Source: Curvibacter soli (GTDB lineage Bacteria; Pseudomonadota; Gammaproteobacteria; Burkholderiales; Burkholderiaceae_C). From it: a stretch of DNA of 43,744 nt. The translations under genes were made by a program, and so were the position numbers. Positions 30,570-40,310 of this stretch are shown here, one piece after another (within the stretch, counting starts at the first letter, position 1; every line of letters begins with the position of its first letter). The DNA lies in contig NZ_JARGEN010000012.1 of NCBI RefSeq assembly GCF_029211125.1, positions 1 to 43,744 on the forward strand, in the 5' to 3' direction. Below the pieces are notes generated by a model that saw only the letters and a list, made by a program, of their open reading frames with translations, did not search any database and had not been told where the DNA came from.

Positions 30570-32045
30570 ATGGGTTTGTTGAGTCTTGCGATATGGACGC
30601 CGATCTTCTTTGGCGTCGTGCTGCTGGCGCTGGGCCGCGACGAACACGCGGGTGTCGTGCGCTGGCTGGCCCTGGTGGGCGCGCTGGCCGGGCTGCTGGT
30701 CACGCTTCCGCTGTACCAAGGGTTCGAGCTCGGTTCGTCGGCGATGCAGTTCGTCGAGAACTTCGCCTGGATCGAGCGCTTCAACATCCGCTACCACCTG
30801 GGGCTCGACGGCATCTCGTTCTGGTTCGTGCCGTTGACCGCGTTCATCACCGTCATCGTCGTGATCGCGGGATGGGAGGTCATCACCGAGCGCGTCAACC
30901 AGTACATGGGTGCGTTTCTGATCCTCTCGGGCCTCATGATCGGCGTGTTCTGCGCGCTCGACGGCCTCCTGTTCTACGTGTTCTTCGAGGCCACGCTGAT
31001 CCCAATGTATCTCATCATCGGCATCTGGGGCGGCCCGAACAAGATCTATGCGGCGTTCAAGTTCTTTCTCTACACGCTGCTCGGCTCGCTGCTGATGCTG
31101 GTGGCGCTGATCTACCTCTACGTCCAGTCTGACGGCAGCTTCGACATCCTCGCGTGGCAGAAGCTTCCCATCGGCAGCACGGCGCAGACGCTGCTGTTCT
31201 TCGCCTTCTTCGCGGCGTTCGCGGTCAAGGTGCCGATGTGGCCGGTCCATACCTGGCTGCCCGACGTGCACGTCGAGGCGCCCACCGGCGGCTCCGCCGT
31301 GCTGGCGGCCATCATGCTCAAGCTGGGCGCCTACGGCTTCCTGCGCTTCTCGCTGCCCATCGTGCCCGATGCCTCGCACCACTGGGCCTGGCTCATGATC
31401 GCGCTGTCGCTGGTTGCGGTGATCTATGTCGGCCTGGTGGCCATGGTGCAGAAGGACATGAAGAAACTCGTCGCCTACTCGTCCGTGGCGCACATGGCTT
31501 TCGTCACGCTGGGCTTCTTCATTTTCAGCGACCTGGGGGTTGCCGGCGGGCTGGTGCAGATGGTTTCGCACGGCTTCGTCTCGGGCGCGATGTTCCTGGC
31601 CATCGGGGTGCTGTACGACCGCATGCACTCGCGCCAGATCGCCGACTATGGCGGCGTGGTCAACACCATGCCCAAGTTCGCGGCCTTCGCGCTGTTCTTC
31701 GCCATGGCCAACTGCGGCCTGCCGGGCACGGCGGGCTTCGTCGGCGAATGGATGGTCATCCTGGGCGCGGTCAGCTTCAATTTCTGGATCGGGCTGGCTT
31801 CGGCCACGGCGCTGATCCTCGGCGCGGCCTATACGCTGTGGATGTACAAGCGCGTGTACCTTGGCCCGGTCGCCAACGACCATGTGAAGGAACTGCTGGA
31901 CATCAATGCGCGCGAGTTCCTGATCATGACGCTGCTGGCCGTCGCCGTGCTGTTCATGGGCCTGTACCCCAAGCCGTTCACCGATGTGATGGGCGCGTCC
32001 GTCGCGGACCTGCTGCGGCACGTGGCCACATCCAAGCTGAACTGA
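30570..32045 (+). CDS. nuoM: NADH dehydrogenase I subunit M
   Basis: The 491-residue antiporter-like subunit contains FFEATLIPMYLIIGIWGG with the conserved Glu, HTWLPDVHVEAPTGGSAVLA, and KKLVAYSSVAHMAFVTLG. A GAGGAAA site overlaps the nuoL stop region 13 bases before its start. It is one of three Mrp-type proton channels of complex I. Confidence 0.98.
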   Translation: MGLLSLAIWTPIFFGVVLLALGRDEHAGVVRWLALVGALAGLLVTLPLYQGFELGSSAMQFVENFAWIERFNIRYHLGLDGISFWFVPLTAFITVIVVIAGWEVITERVNQYMGAFLILSGLMIGVFCALDGLLFYVFFEATLIPMYLIIGIWGGPNKIYAAFKFFLYTLLGSLLMLVALIYLYVQSDGSFDILAWQKLPIGSTAQTLLFFAFFAAFAVKVPMWPVHTWLPDVHVEAPTGGSAVLAAIMLKLGAYGFLRFSLPIVPDASHHWAWLMIALSLVAVIYVGLVAMVQKDMKKLVAYSSVAHMAFVTLGFFIFSDLGVAGGLVQMVSHGFVSGAMFLAIGVLYDRMHSRQIADYGGVVNTMPKFAAFALFFAMANCGLPGTAGFVGEWMVILGAVSFNFWIGLASATALILGAAYTLWMYKRVYLGPVANDHVKELLDINAREFLIMTLLAVAVLFMGLYPKPFTDVMGASVADLLRHVATSKLN

Positions 32046-32060
32046 ATCGAGAGAACCGAG

Positions 32061-33554
32061 ATGATTGACAAAATCAGTTGGCTGGTGGCGTACCCCGAGA
32101 TCGTGCTGCTCGTCATGGCGTGCGTGATCACGCTGGTGGATCTGGGCGTGCACAGCGTGCAGCGCACCGCCACTTACGTGCTCACGCTGCTCACGCTGGC
32201 GGTCGTGGCTGTCCTGGAAGGGGTCTATGCCGCCAGCGGCAACACCTTCTACGGCTTCGGCAACATGCTGGTGAGCGACCCCATGGGCAACTGGCTCAAA
32301 TGCTTCGCCACGCTGGCAATGATGGCCACGCTGGTATATGGCCGCCCCTATGCCGCCGATCGCGGCATGCTGCGCGGCGGCGAGATGTTCTCGCTTTCCA
32401 TGTTCGCGCTGCTGGGCATCTTCGTGATGATCTCGGGCAACAACTTCCTCGTGATCTACCTGGGGCTCGAACTGCTCACGCTCTCCAGTTATGCGCTGGT
32501 GGCGCTGCGCCGCGACAACGCCACGGCCACCGAGGCGGCCATGAAGTACTTCGTGCTCGGCGCCATGGCCAGCGGCTTTCTGCTCTACGGCATGTCCATG
32601 CTCTACGGCGCCACGGGCACGCTGGATCTGGGCCAGGTGTTCCAGGCCATCAACTCGGGCCAGATCCGCCACCAGGTGCTGACCTTCGGCCTCGTCTTCA
32701 TCGTCGCGGGCGTGGCGTTCAAGCTCGGCGTGGCACCGTTCCACATGTGGGTCCCCGACGTCTACCAGGGCGCGCCGACCTCCGTCACCCTGCTGGTCGG
32801 CGGCGCGCCCAAGCTCGCAGCCTTCGCCATCGCCATGCGCCTGCTGGTCGACGGTCTGCTGCCGCTGGCGATCGACTGGCAGCAGATGCTGGCCGTGCTG
32901 GCCATCCTTTCGCTGCTGATAGGCAATCTGGCGGGCATTGCGCAGACCAACCTCAAGCGTATGCTGGCCTACTCGACGATCTCGCAGATGGGCTTCGTGC
33001 TGCTGGGGTTGCTGTCGGGCGTGGTCCATGGCAACGTGGATGCATCCTCGCTCGAGAACGCCTACAGCTCGGCGATGTTCTACATCATCACCTACGTGCT
33101 CACCACGCTGGCGGCCTTCGGCGTCATCCTGCTGCTGGCGCGCGAGGGCTTCGAGAGCGAGGAGATCGCCGACCTGGCCGGGCTCAACCAGCGCAGCCCG
33201 CTGTATGCCGCGGTCATGGCCGTGTGCCTGTTCTCCATGGCAGGCATCCCGCCGATGGTGGGCTTCTACGCCAAGCTTTCGGTACTGCAGGCGCTCATCT
33301 CGTCGGGGCAGGGCTCCTACATCGCGCTGGCGGTGTTCGCGGTCATCATGTCGCTGATCGGCGCCTTCTACTATCTGCGCGTGGTCAAGGTCATGTACTT
33401 CGACGCGCCGCTCACGGCCACCACCGTGTCGGCCTCGACCGAGGTGCGCGTGGTGCTGTCGCTCAACGGCGCGCTGGTGCTGCTGCTGGGCCTGCTGCCG
33501 GGCGGCCTCATGGGCCTGTGCGCCGAGGCCATTGTCAATACGCTGGGCACCTGA
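32061..33554 (+). CDS. nuoN: NADH dehydrogenase I subunit N
   Basis: The 497-residue antiporter-like subunit contains [34 protein letters not shown] and [20 protein letters not shown]. It closes the canonical A-N operon. It is followed after 20 bases by a DUF2818 gene in the same direction. Confidence 0.98.
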   Translation: MIDKISWLVAYPEIVLLVMACVITLVDLGVHSVQRTATYVLTLLTLAVVAVLEGVYAASGNTFYGFGNMLVSDPMGNWLKCFATLAMMATLVYGRPYAADRGMLRGGEMFSLSMFALLGIFVMISGNNFLVIYLGLELLTLSSYALVALRRDNATATEAAMKYFVLGAMASGFLLYGMSMLYGATGTLDLGQVFQAINSGQIRHQVLTFGLVFIVAGVAFKLGVAPFHMWVPDVYQGAPTSVTLLVGGAPKLAAFAIAMRLLVDGLLPLAIDWQQMLAVLAILSLLIGNLAGIAQTNLKRMLAYSTISQMGFVLLGLLSGVVHGNVDASSLENAYSSAMFYIITYVLTTLAAFGVILLLAREGFESEEIADLAGLNQRSPLYAAVMAVCLFSMAGIPPMVGFYAKLSVLQALISSGQGSYIALAVFAVIMSLIGAFYYLRVVKVMYFDAPLTATTVSASTEVRVVLSLNGALVLLLGLLPGGLMGLCAEAIVNTLGT

Positions 33555-33574
33555 GCGGCGGCCCGCGCGCGGCA

Positions 33575-33886
33575 GTGTCTACCACCACCGTCTCCGCCTG
33601 GTTCGTCATCGTGGCTGCGCTCGTCGCGGCCAACCTGCCGTTCGTGAACCAGCGCCTGCTGGCGGTCCTGCCCTGGCCCCGCGGCGGGCGCAAGAGCATT
33701 GCGGTGCGACTGGCGGAACTCGTGCTGCTCTATGCCCTGGTCGGCGCGGCGGGCCTGCTGCTGGAAGGGCGCGCGGGGCGCATCGCGCCACAGGGCTGGG
33801 AGTTCTACGCCATCACGGCAGCACTCTTCGCCACGCTGGCGTTCCCGGGCTTCGTGTACCGCTACCTGCTCAAGCACCGCGCTTAG
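33575..33886 (+). CDS. DUF2818 family small membrane protein
   Basis: The 103-residue product starts at a GTG (MSTTTVSAWFVIVAAL) and has three hydrophobic segments (about 8-28, 45-62 and 75-95), with an NLPFVNQR stretch between the first two. I recognise it as the DUF2818 protein that follows nuoN in many Burkholderiales. Its function is unknown; position suggests a role tied to complex I. Alternative starts are lacking because there is no ATG in frame near the right place, and no strong ribosome site precedes the GTG, so coupling to nuoN is likely. Confidence 0.83.
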   Translation: MSTTTVSAWFVIVAALVAANLPFVNQRLLAVLPWPRGGRKSIAVRLAELVLLYALVGAAGLLLEGRAGRIAPQGWEFYAITAALFATLAFPGFVYRYLLKHRA

Positions 33887-33900
33887 GATGGGCCATCCCC

Positions 33901-33974
33901 GACTCGCCTGCGGCGCCTCTCCCTCAAGGGGGCGGCATCAGCGGCCTGGCAGAGCCAGTTCCGCGATGCCCCTC
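33901..33974 (+). repeat. Dispersed repeat, family R2, copy 2
   Basis: This unit carries GCGCCTCTCCCTCAAGGGGG, then GGCCTGGCAGAGCCAGTTCC and a GCCCCT tail. It aligns over about 75 bases with the minus-strand copy at 1530-1612. It occupies most of the 119-base gap between the DUF2818 gene and the NUDIX gene. Confidence 0.7.
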
Positions 33975-34005
33975 GAAGGTGCGCACTGCGCCATGGAGAA
34001 TTGAC

Positions 34006-34608
34006 ATGGTCGGCGACGACGGCCTGCCCTGCGACGACGATGCGCTGATCGAGCGCCGGCTGCGGCGCGAGCGCGTCTTCTCCGGCAGCTTCCTGCACGT
34101 CCTGCGCGACACGGTGCGCCTGCCCGACGGCGGCACGGCCACGCGCGAGTTCATCGAGCATCCTGGCGCGGTCGTCGTCGTGCCGCTCTTGGACGATGGG
34201 CGCGTGCTGCTGGAGCGCCAGTACCGGCATCCCATCGGGCAGGTGATGGTGGAGTTTCCCGCCGGCAAGCTCGATGCGGGCGAAGACCCGCTGGCCTGCG
34301 GCCAGCGCGAGCTGCGCGAGGAAACCGGCTACACCGCCCGCGAATGGGCCTGCGCAGGCGCCATGCACCCGATGATCGCGTACTCCACCGAGGTCATCCA
34401 CCTCTATTTCGCGCGCGGCCTGCACGCGGGCGAGCGACATCTCGATTCTGGTGAGTTCCTCGCAATCTGCGCCACCACTACTGCCGAGTTGCTGGCCTGG
34501 GCGCGCGATGGCCGCGTGACCGACTCGAAGACCCTGGCCTGCCTGCTCTGGCTGCAGAACGTGCAGGCCGGGCAGTGGGCGCTGGACTGGCGGGAGGCGC
34601 CGCCGTGA
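34006..34608 (+). CDS. NUDIX hydrolase, ADP-ribose pyrophosphatase type
   Basis: The 200-residue product has a complete Nudix box, Gly87-x5-Glu93-x7-RELREETGY (101-109), which binds the Mg2+ for cleaving a nucleoside diphosphate linked to another group. The preceding strands (GAVVVVPLLDDGRVLLERQY, HPIGQVMVEFPAGKLDAG) are typical of the NudF / ADP-ribose branch. GGAG seven bases before the ATG fixes the start. Its TGA overlaps the GTG of the next gene. Substrate preference is an inference. Confidence 0.9.
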   Translation: MVGDDGLPCDDDALIERRLRRERVFSGSFLHVLRDTVRLPDGGTATREFIEHPGAVVVVPLLDDGRVLLERQYRHPIGQVMVEFPAGKLDAGEDPLACGQRELREETGYTAREWACAGAMHPMIAYSTEVIHLYFARGLHAGERHLDSGEFLAICATTTAELLAWARDGRVTDSKTLACLLWLQNVQAGQWALDWREAPP

Positions 34609-35054
34609 AGGTGCTGAACCTGCGCTGCGCGCACCAGCATACTTTCGAGGGCTGGTTCGCGTCCGAGGAAGACTTCCAGTCCCAGTGCGCGCGTGGCCTG
34701 GTCGAATGTCCGTTGTGCGGCGACACGGCCATTGCCAAGCTGCCATCGGCCCCGCGCCTGAACCTGCGCGGCGCCGAGCCTGCTGCGACCGCCTCCGATG
34801 TGCCACAGCCATCCGCCGACATGCGCGCGGCGCTGCAGGCCGCATGGCTGGCGGCGGCGCGCCGTGCCGCAGCGCAGGCCGAGGATGTGGGCGAGCGTTT
34901 TGCCGAGGAAGCCCGCCGCATCCACTACGGCGAGGTGCCGGAGCGCGGCATCCGCGGGCGGGCGACTGCCGCGCAGGCGGTGGAACTCGTGGAAGAAGGC
35001 ATCGACGTCATGCCGCTGCCGTGGCCCGCGGCGGCCAAGGGGCCTTTGCAGTAG
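34605..35054 (+). CDS. DUF1178 family protein
   Basis: The 149-residue product starts with GTG (MKVLNLRCAHQHTFEGWF), overlapping the NUDIX stop by GTGA; GGGAGG lies seven bases upstream, and an in-frame ATG ten codons earlier is disfavoured. It matches DUF1178 over its length: a zinc-ribbon-like CPLCGD (Cys35, Cys38) with Cys8, APRLNLR, a middle Ala-rich helix, and GIDVMPLPWP near the end. Function is unknown. Confidence 0.87.
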   Translation: MKVLNLRCAHQHTFEGWFASEEDFQSQCARGLVECPLCGDTAIAKLPSAPRLNLRGAEPAATASDVPQPSADMRAALQAAWLAAARRAAAQAEDVGERFAEEARRIHYGEVPERGIRGRATAAQAVELVEEGIDVMPLPWPAAAKGPLQ

Positions 35055-35066
35055 CGGCAGAGGCCG

Positions 35067-35086
35067 CCGCGCCGCCGGCGGCGCGG
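35067..35086. terminator. Perfect 20-bp palindrome between convergent genes
   Basis: CCGCGCCGCC (35067-35076) is followed directly by its reverse complement GGCGGCGCGG (35077-35086). It lies in the 37-base gap between the DUF1178 gene (plus) and the ABC exporter (minus), where a bidirectional terminator would be expected, but neither side has a T-run. Confidence 0.5.
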
Positions 35087-35091
35087 ACGCT

Positions 35092-36909
<1,818 letters not shown>

Positions 36910-36916
36910 GGCGCGC

Positions 36917-36945
36917 AGTGTAGCGGGATAAAAATGCAGGTGCAA
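36917..36945 (-). promoter_or_regulatory. Leftward promoter for the ABC exporter
   Basis: On the minus strand, TTGCAC (36940-36945) and TACACT (36917-36922) are separated by 17 bases. Only seven bases lie between the -10 and the ATG, so transcription should begin at or next to the start codon, giving a leaderless message. No Shine-Dalgarno is present. Confidence 0.6.
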
Positions 36946-36953
36946 TTACAGAC

Positions 36954-36981
36954 TTGACAATGATTGCCTAGGCAGTAAAGT
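36954..36981 (+). promoter_or_regulatory. Rightward promoter for the marR-efflux operon
   Basis: A perfect -35 TTGACA (36954-36959) and a -10 TAAAGT (36976-36981) are 16 bases apart. The marR ATG (36990-36992) begins eight bases after the -10, again implying a leaderless or nearly leaderless message. Confidence 0.8.
36965..36974. promoter_or_regulatory. Palindromic operator, probably for the adjacent MarR regulator
   Basis: TGCCTAGGCA is a perfect 10-bp palindrome inside the ATTGCCTAGGCAGT context. It sits between the -35 and -10 of the rightward promoter, where bound repressor would block RNA polymerase. MarR proteins usually bind such short palindromes upstream of their own gene. Binding is inferred. 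Confidence 0.65.
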
Positions 36982-36989
36982 CGAAAACC

Positions 36990-37520
36990 ATGAATACCCC
37001 AAGCCATCCCCCCTCATCCGCGCCCGGCCCCGGGGCCGGACCGGATAGCGGCGTGCGCCAAGTGGTCGAGGAGAGCTTGGGCTACCAACTGCGCGTGCTG
37101 CTCGCCAGCCTGCGCCAGCAGGCCGACAACGAGTTCGAAGCCAGCGGCGGCCTCACCAGCGCGCAATGGATTCCGCTCATCAAGCTGCTCTCGGGGGAGG
37201 CATCGTCGGTGGTCGAGCTTTCCCGCATCTGCCACCTCGATGGCGGCGCCACCACGCGCATGCTCGACCGGCTCGAAGCCAAGGGGCTGCTGCGGCGTGT
37301 GCGCTCCAGCGTGGACCGCCGCGTGGTCAATCTCGAACTCACGCCCGAGGGCATCGCCGCCGCCCGGCGCATCCTGCCCGTGCTGCGCCAGGTGCAGGAC
37401 ATCCACCTGCGGGACTTCACGCCCGGGGAGTGGGCCCTGTTCAAGAGCTTTCTAAAACGTGCAATCGCCAACGGCCGGGCCCATGCCCAGGCCGGGGCAC
37501 AAGGGAACGATCAGCCATGA
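36990..37520 (+). CDS. MarR family transcriptional regulator of the efflux operon
   Basis: The 176-residue product has a winged-helix core (about 30-150): LTSAQWIPLIKLLSGE, the recognition region VVELSRICHLDGGATTRMLD, LEAKGLLRRVRSSVDRR for the wing, then NLELTPEG. The Pro/Ser-rich first 20 residues look disordered. It is the first gene of an operon with a NodT-type protein, EmrA and EmrB, and very likely represses its own promoter, released by a pump substrate. Its stop overlaps the next gene by ATGA. Confidence 0.92.
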   Translation: MNTPSHPPSSAPGPGAGPDSGVRQVVEESLGYQLRVLLASLRQQADNEFEASGGLTSAQWIPLIKLLSGEASSVVELSRICHLDGGATTRMLDRLEAKGLLRRVRSSVDRRVVNLELTPEGIAAARRILPVLRQVQDIHLRDFTPGEWALFKSFLKRAIANGRAHAQAGAQGNDQP

Positions 37521-38968
37521 AACCAACCACCTGCCGGCTGCGCTGCGCCGCGACCGCGCTGGCCGCGGCTGCCTGCGCCGCCATTCTTTCCACGGGCTGC
37601 GCGGACATGAGCGGCATCGCGCCGCAGGCGCAACTGCGCGAGAGCGCCACCCTGGGCCTAGATGGCCCTCCCGGCGACGTGCAGGCGCAATGGTGGAGCG
37701 GCTTCGGCGATGCGCAGCTCGACCGGCTGGTGGAGCAGGCGCTGGCCGGCAGCCCCAGCCTGCAGTTGGCCCAGGCGCGGCTGGAGCGCGCCCGGGCCAT
37801 GGGCGAAGCGGCGGGCGCCGCGCTGCGCCCGCAGGTCGATGGCTCGTTCGACGTGACGCACCAGCGCTTCAGCGCCACCAGCATGTACCCGCCGCCGCTG
37901 GGTGGCAGCATCGAGGACGTGGGCTCGCTGCAGCTCAGCGCGGGCTGGGAACTGGACTTCTTCGGCAAGAACCGCGCCGCGCTCGACGCCGCCCTGGGCG
38001 CGGCCCAGGCCGCCCAGGCCGACGCGCAGGCCGCCCGCGTGCTGCTGGCCAGCAGCGTGGTGCGTGGCTACGTGCAGTGGGCGCGCATCAATGGGCAACT
38101 GGCCGTGGCGCGCCGTACCCTGGCCCAGCGCGAGGAAACCCTGCGGCTGGTGCGCGACCGCGTGAACGCCGGCCTGGATACGCGCATGGAGCTGCGCCAG
38201 AGCCAGGGCAGCCTGCCCGAGGCGCGCCAGCAGATCGAGGCGCTGCAAGAGCAGGACACCCTGGCGCGCAACGCCATCGCCGCCCTGGTTGCAGAGCCAA
38301 AAGTGACTCAGACGCTTGAAGTTCCTGCGCTGGCAGCTATGAAAAACATAGCATCACAGGCAGCCATCCCGGTGGACCTGCTGGGCCGCCGGGCCGACAT
38401 CGCCGCCGCGCGCTGGCGTGTGCAGGCCGCCACGCGCGACGTGGACGTGGCGCGTGCCCAGTTCTACCCCAACATCAGCCTGGGCGCCTTCATCGGACTC
38501 TCCAGCCTCGGCATGGGCCAACTGCTCCAGTCCGACAGCCGGCAATGGGGCGTGGGCCCGGCCATCCACCTGCCGATCTTCGAGGGCGGGCGCCTGCGCG
38601 CCAACCTGCGCGGCATGTCAGCGGACCTGGACGCGGCGGTGGCCAGCTACAACGCCGCCGTGCTCGACGCGGTGCACGAGGCCGCCGACCAGATCGCCTC
38701 GACGCAATCCATCGCGCGCCAGCAGACCCAGCAGCGTGCCGCCCAGCAGGCCGCCGAAGACGCCTACGCCATCGCGCTGGAGCGCTACCAGGCCGGCCTG
38801 GGCAACTACCTGCAGGTGCTCAACGCCGAGTCGAGCGTGCTGGCGCAGCGCCGCCAGGCCGTGGACCTGGCCGCGCGCGCGCTCGATGCGCAAGCCGCAT
38901 TGGCCCGCGCGCTGGGCGGCGGCTATGCGCCTGCGCCCGGCGACGTGGTGGCGCAGCAGCACCCCTGA
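37517..38968 (+). CDS. NodT-family outer-membrane efflux lipoprotein
   Basis: The 483-residue product is a TolC-like outer-membrane factor. It has a lipoprotein signal with lipobox LSTGC (Cys near 28), two internally related OEP halves, and landmarks WWSGFGDAQLDRLVEQAL, GWELDFFGKNRAALDAA and PIFEGGRLRANL. Residues about 259-280 (starting EPKVTQTLEV) are coded by an inverted R1 repeat sitting in the linker before PVDLLGRRADIAAARW; the frame is preserved. It is followed by the EmrA adaptor gene after 51 bases. With EmrAB it makes a complete trans-envelope pump. Confidence 0.92.
   Translation: MKPTTCRLRCAATALAAAACAAILSTGCADMSGIAPQAQLRESATLGLDGPPGDVQAQWWSGFGDAQLDRLVEQALAGSPSLQLAQARLERARAMGEAAGAALRPQVDGSFDVTHQRFSATSMYPPPLGGSIEDVGSLQLSAGWELDFFGKNRAALDAALGAAQAAQADAQAARVLLASSVVRGYVQWARINGQLAVARRTLAQREETLRLVRDRVNAGLDTRMELRQSQGSLPEARQQIEALQEQDTLARNAIAALVAEPKVTQTLEVPALAAMKNIASQAAIPVDLLGRRADIAAARWRVQAATRDVDVARAQFYPNISLGAFIGLSSLGMGQLLQSDSRQWGVGPAIHLPIFEGGRLRANLRGMSADLDAAVASYNAAVLDAVHEAADQIASTQSIARQQTQQRAAQQAAEDAYAIALERYQAGLGNYLQVLNAESSVLAQRRQAVDLAARALDAQAALARALGGGYAPAPGDVVAQQHP
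38292..38355 (-). repeat. Dispersed repeat, family R1, copy inside the efflux lipoprotein gene
   Basis: Read on the minus strand this stretch gives TGATGCTATGTTTTTCATAG, GCTGCCAGCGCAGG, then CAAGCGTCTGAG and CTTTTGGCTCTG. It aligns with the R1 copies at 9989-10060 and 10968-11036. The plus strand keeps an open frame through it, adding about 22 residues to the efflux protein linker. Confidence 0.7.
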
Positions 38969-39019
38969 TACGCGCGGCACACGGCAAACCTTGTTCCATC
39001 CAAACATCCCGACAACACC

Positions 39020-40294
39020 ATGAACGACGCAGCCAATGCCACCCCCATCCCGTCCTCCGGCAACCCCGCGCGCAAGAAGGCCCTCACCTACCTGACCGGC
39101 GCGGTGGTGATCGCCGGCCTGGGCTGGGGCGCCTACGAATGGCTGGTGGCCAGCCATTACGAGGGCACCGACAACGCCTACGTGCAGGGCAACGTGATCC
39201 AGATCACGCCCCAGATCGGCGGCACCATCATGGCCATCTACGCCGACGACACCGACTTCGTGAAGGCCGGCCAGCCGCTGGTCAAGCTCGACCCCGCCGA
39301 TGCCAAGATGGCGCTCGACCAGGCCGAGGCCGCGCTGGCGCAGGCCGTGCGCCAGGTGCGCATCCTGTACGCCAACAACGGCGCGCTGGCCGCGCAGGTG
39401 GCGCTGCGCGAAGCCGATGCCCACAAGGCGCAGAGCGACATCGTGCGCGCCGAGTCCGAAGTGGCCCGTGCCGCAGACGACCTGAACCGCCGCGAGGCGC
39501 TGTCGGGCAACGGCGCCGTCTCGGGCGAAGAGCTGAACCACGCCCGCACCACGCTCGCCAATGCGCAGAGCGCGCTGACCGCCGCCAAGGCCGGGGCGAA
39601 TTCGGCCCAGGCGGCGGTGGCCGCGGCGCGCGAGCAGCTCGTCAGCAACCAGAGCATGACCGACGGCACCAGCGTGGAGCAACACCCCAGCGTGCTCGCC
39701 GCCGCGGCGAAGATGCGCGAGGCCTACCTGGCCAGCCGCCGCGCGTCCATGCCCGCGCCGGTGGATGGCTACGTCGCGCGCCGCACCGCGCAGCTCGGTC
39801 AGCGCGTGGCGGCGGGCACGCCGCTGATGTCCATCGTGCCGCTCAACCAGGTGTGGGTCGATGCCAACTTCAAGGAGGTCCAGCTACGCAACATCCGCAT
39901 CGGCCAGCCCGCCAAGCTGACCGCCGACGTGTATGGCAAGAAGGTCGAATACACCGGCAAGGTCGCTGGCCTGGGCGCCGGCACGGGCGCGGCGTTCGCG
40001 CTGCTGCCGGCGCAGAATGCCACCGGCAATTGGATCAAGGTGGTGCAGCGCGTGCCGGTGCGCATCGTGCTGGAGCCCGGCCAACTGGCCGAGAACCCGC
40101 TGCGCGTGGGCCTGTCGATGGATGTGGAGGTGGACGTGGCGCAGAAGGGCGGGAAGACGCTCGCCGACATGCCGCGCGACAGCGTGGTGGCGCAGACCGA
40201 GGTCTACGCCATGCTCGACGAAGGGGCGGACGCCGAGGTGCAGCGCGTGATCGCCGCCAACCTGGGCCGTGCCGCCAAGGTAGCGGCCCACTGA
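39020..40294 (+). CDS. emrA: EmrA-type membrane-fusion protein
   Basis: The 424-residue periplasmic adaptor has a cytoplasmic start, one anchor helix (about 22-42), a split biotinyl-lipoyl domain (EGTDNAYVQGNVIQITPQI ... PVDGYVARRTAQLG), a long helical hairpin (about 95-215) and a beta-barrel region (VWVDANFKEVQLRNIRIGQP). It connects the EmrB pump in the inner membrane to the outer-membrane factor. No clear Shine-Dalgarno precedes the ATG. It lies 16 bases before emrB. Confidence 0.93.
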   Translation: MNDAANATPIPSSGNPARKKALTYLTGAVVIAGLGWGAYEWLVASHYEGTDNAYVQGNVIQITPQIGGTIMAIYADDTDFVKAGQPLVKLDPADAKMALDQAEAALAQAVRQVRILYANNGALAAQVALREADAHKAQSDIVRAESEVARAADDLNRREALSGNGAVSGEELNHARTTLANAQSALTAAKAGANSAQAAVAAAREQLVSNQSMTDGTSVEQHPSVLAAAAKMREAYLASRRASMPAPVDGYVARRTAQLGQRVAAGTPLMSIVPLNQVWVDANFKEVQLRNIRIGQPAKLTADVYGKKVEYTGKVAGLGAGTGAAFALLPAQNATGNWIKVVQRVPVRIVLEPGQLAENPLRVGLSMDVEVDVAQKGGKTLADMPRDSVVAQTEVYAMLDEGADAEVQRVIAANLGRAAKVAAH

Positions 40295-40310
40295 GCCGAC
40301 CGGGTACGCC

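Noticed and set aside
30546-33029. An 827-codon open frame opposite nuoM and nuoN
   Set aside because: Same cause: antisense shadow of strongly conserved genes, with a low-complexity His/Glu/Gln composition.
36910-36945. Upstream ATG start for the ABC exporter
   Set aside because: The ATG at 36943-36945 overlaps the predicted -35 element, and the added residues do not look like the family.
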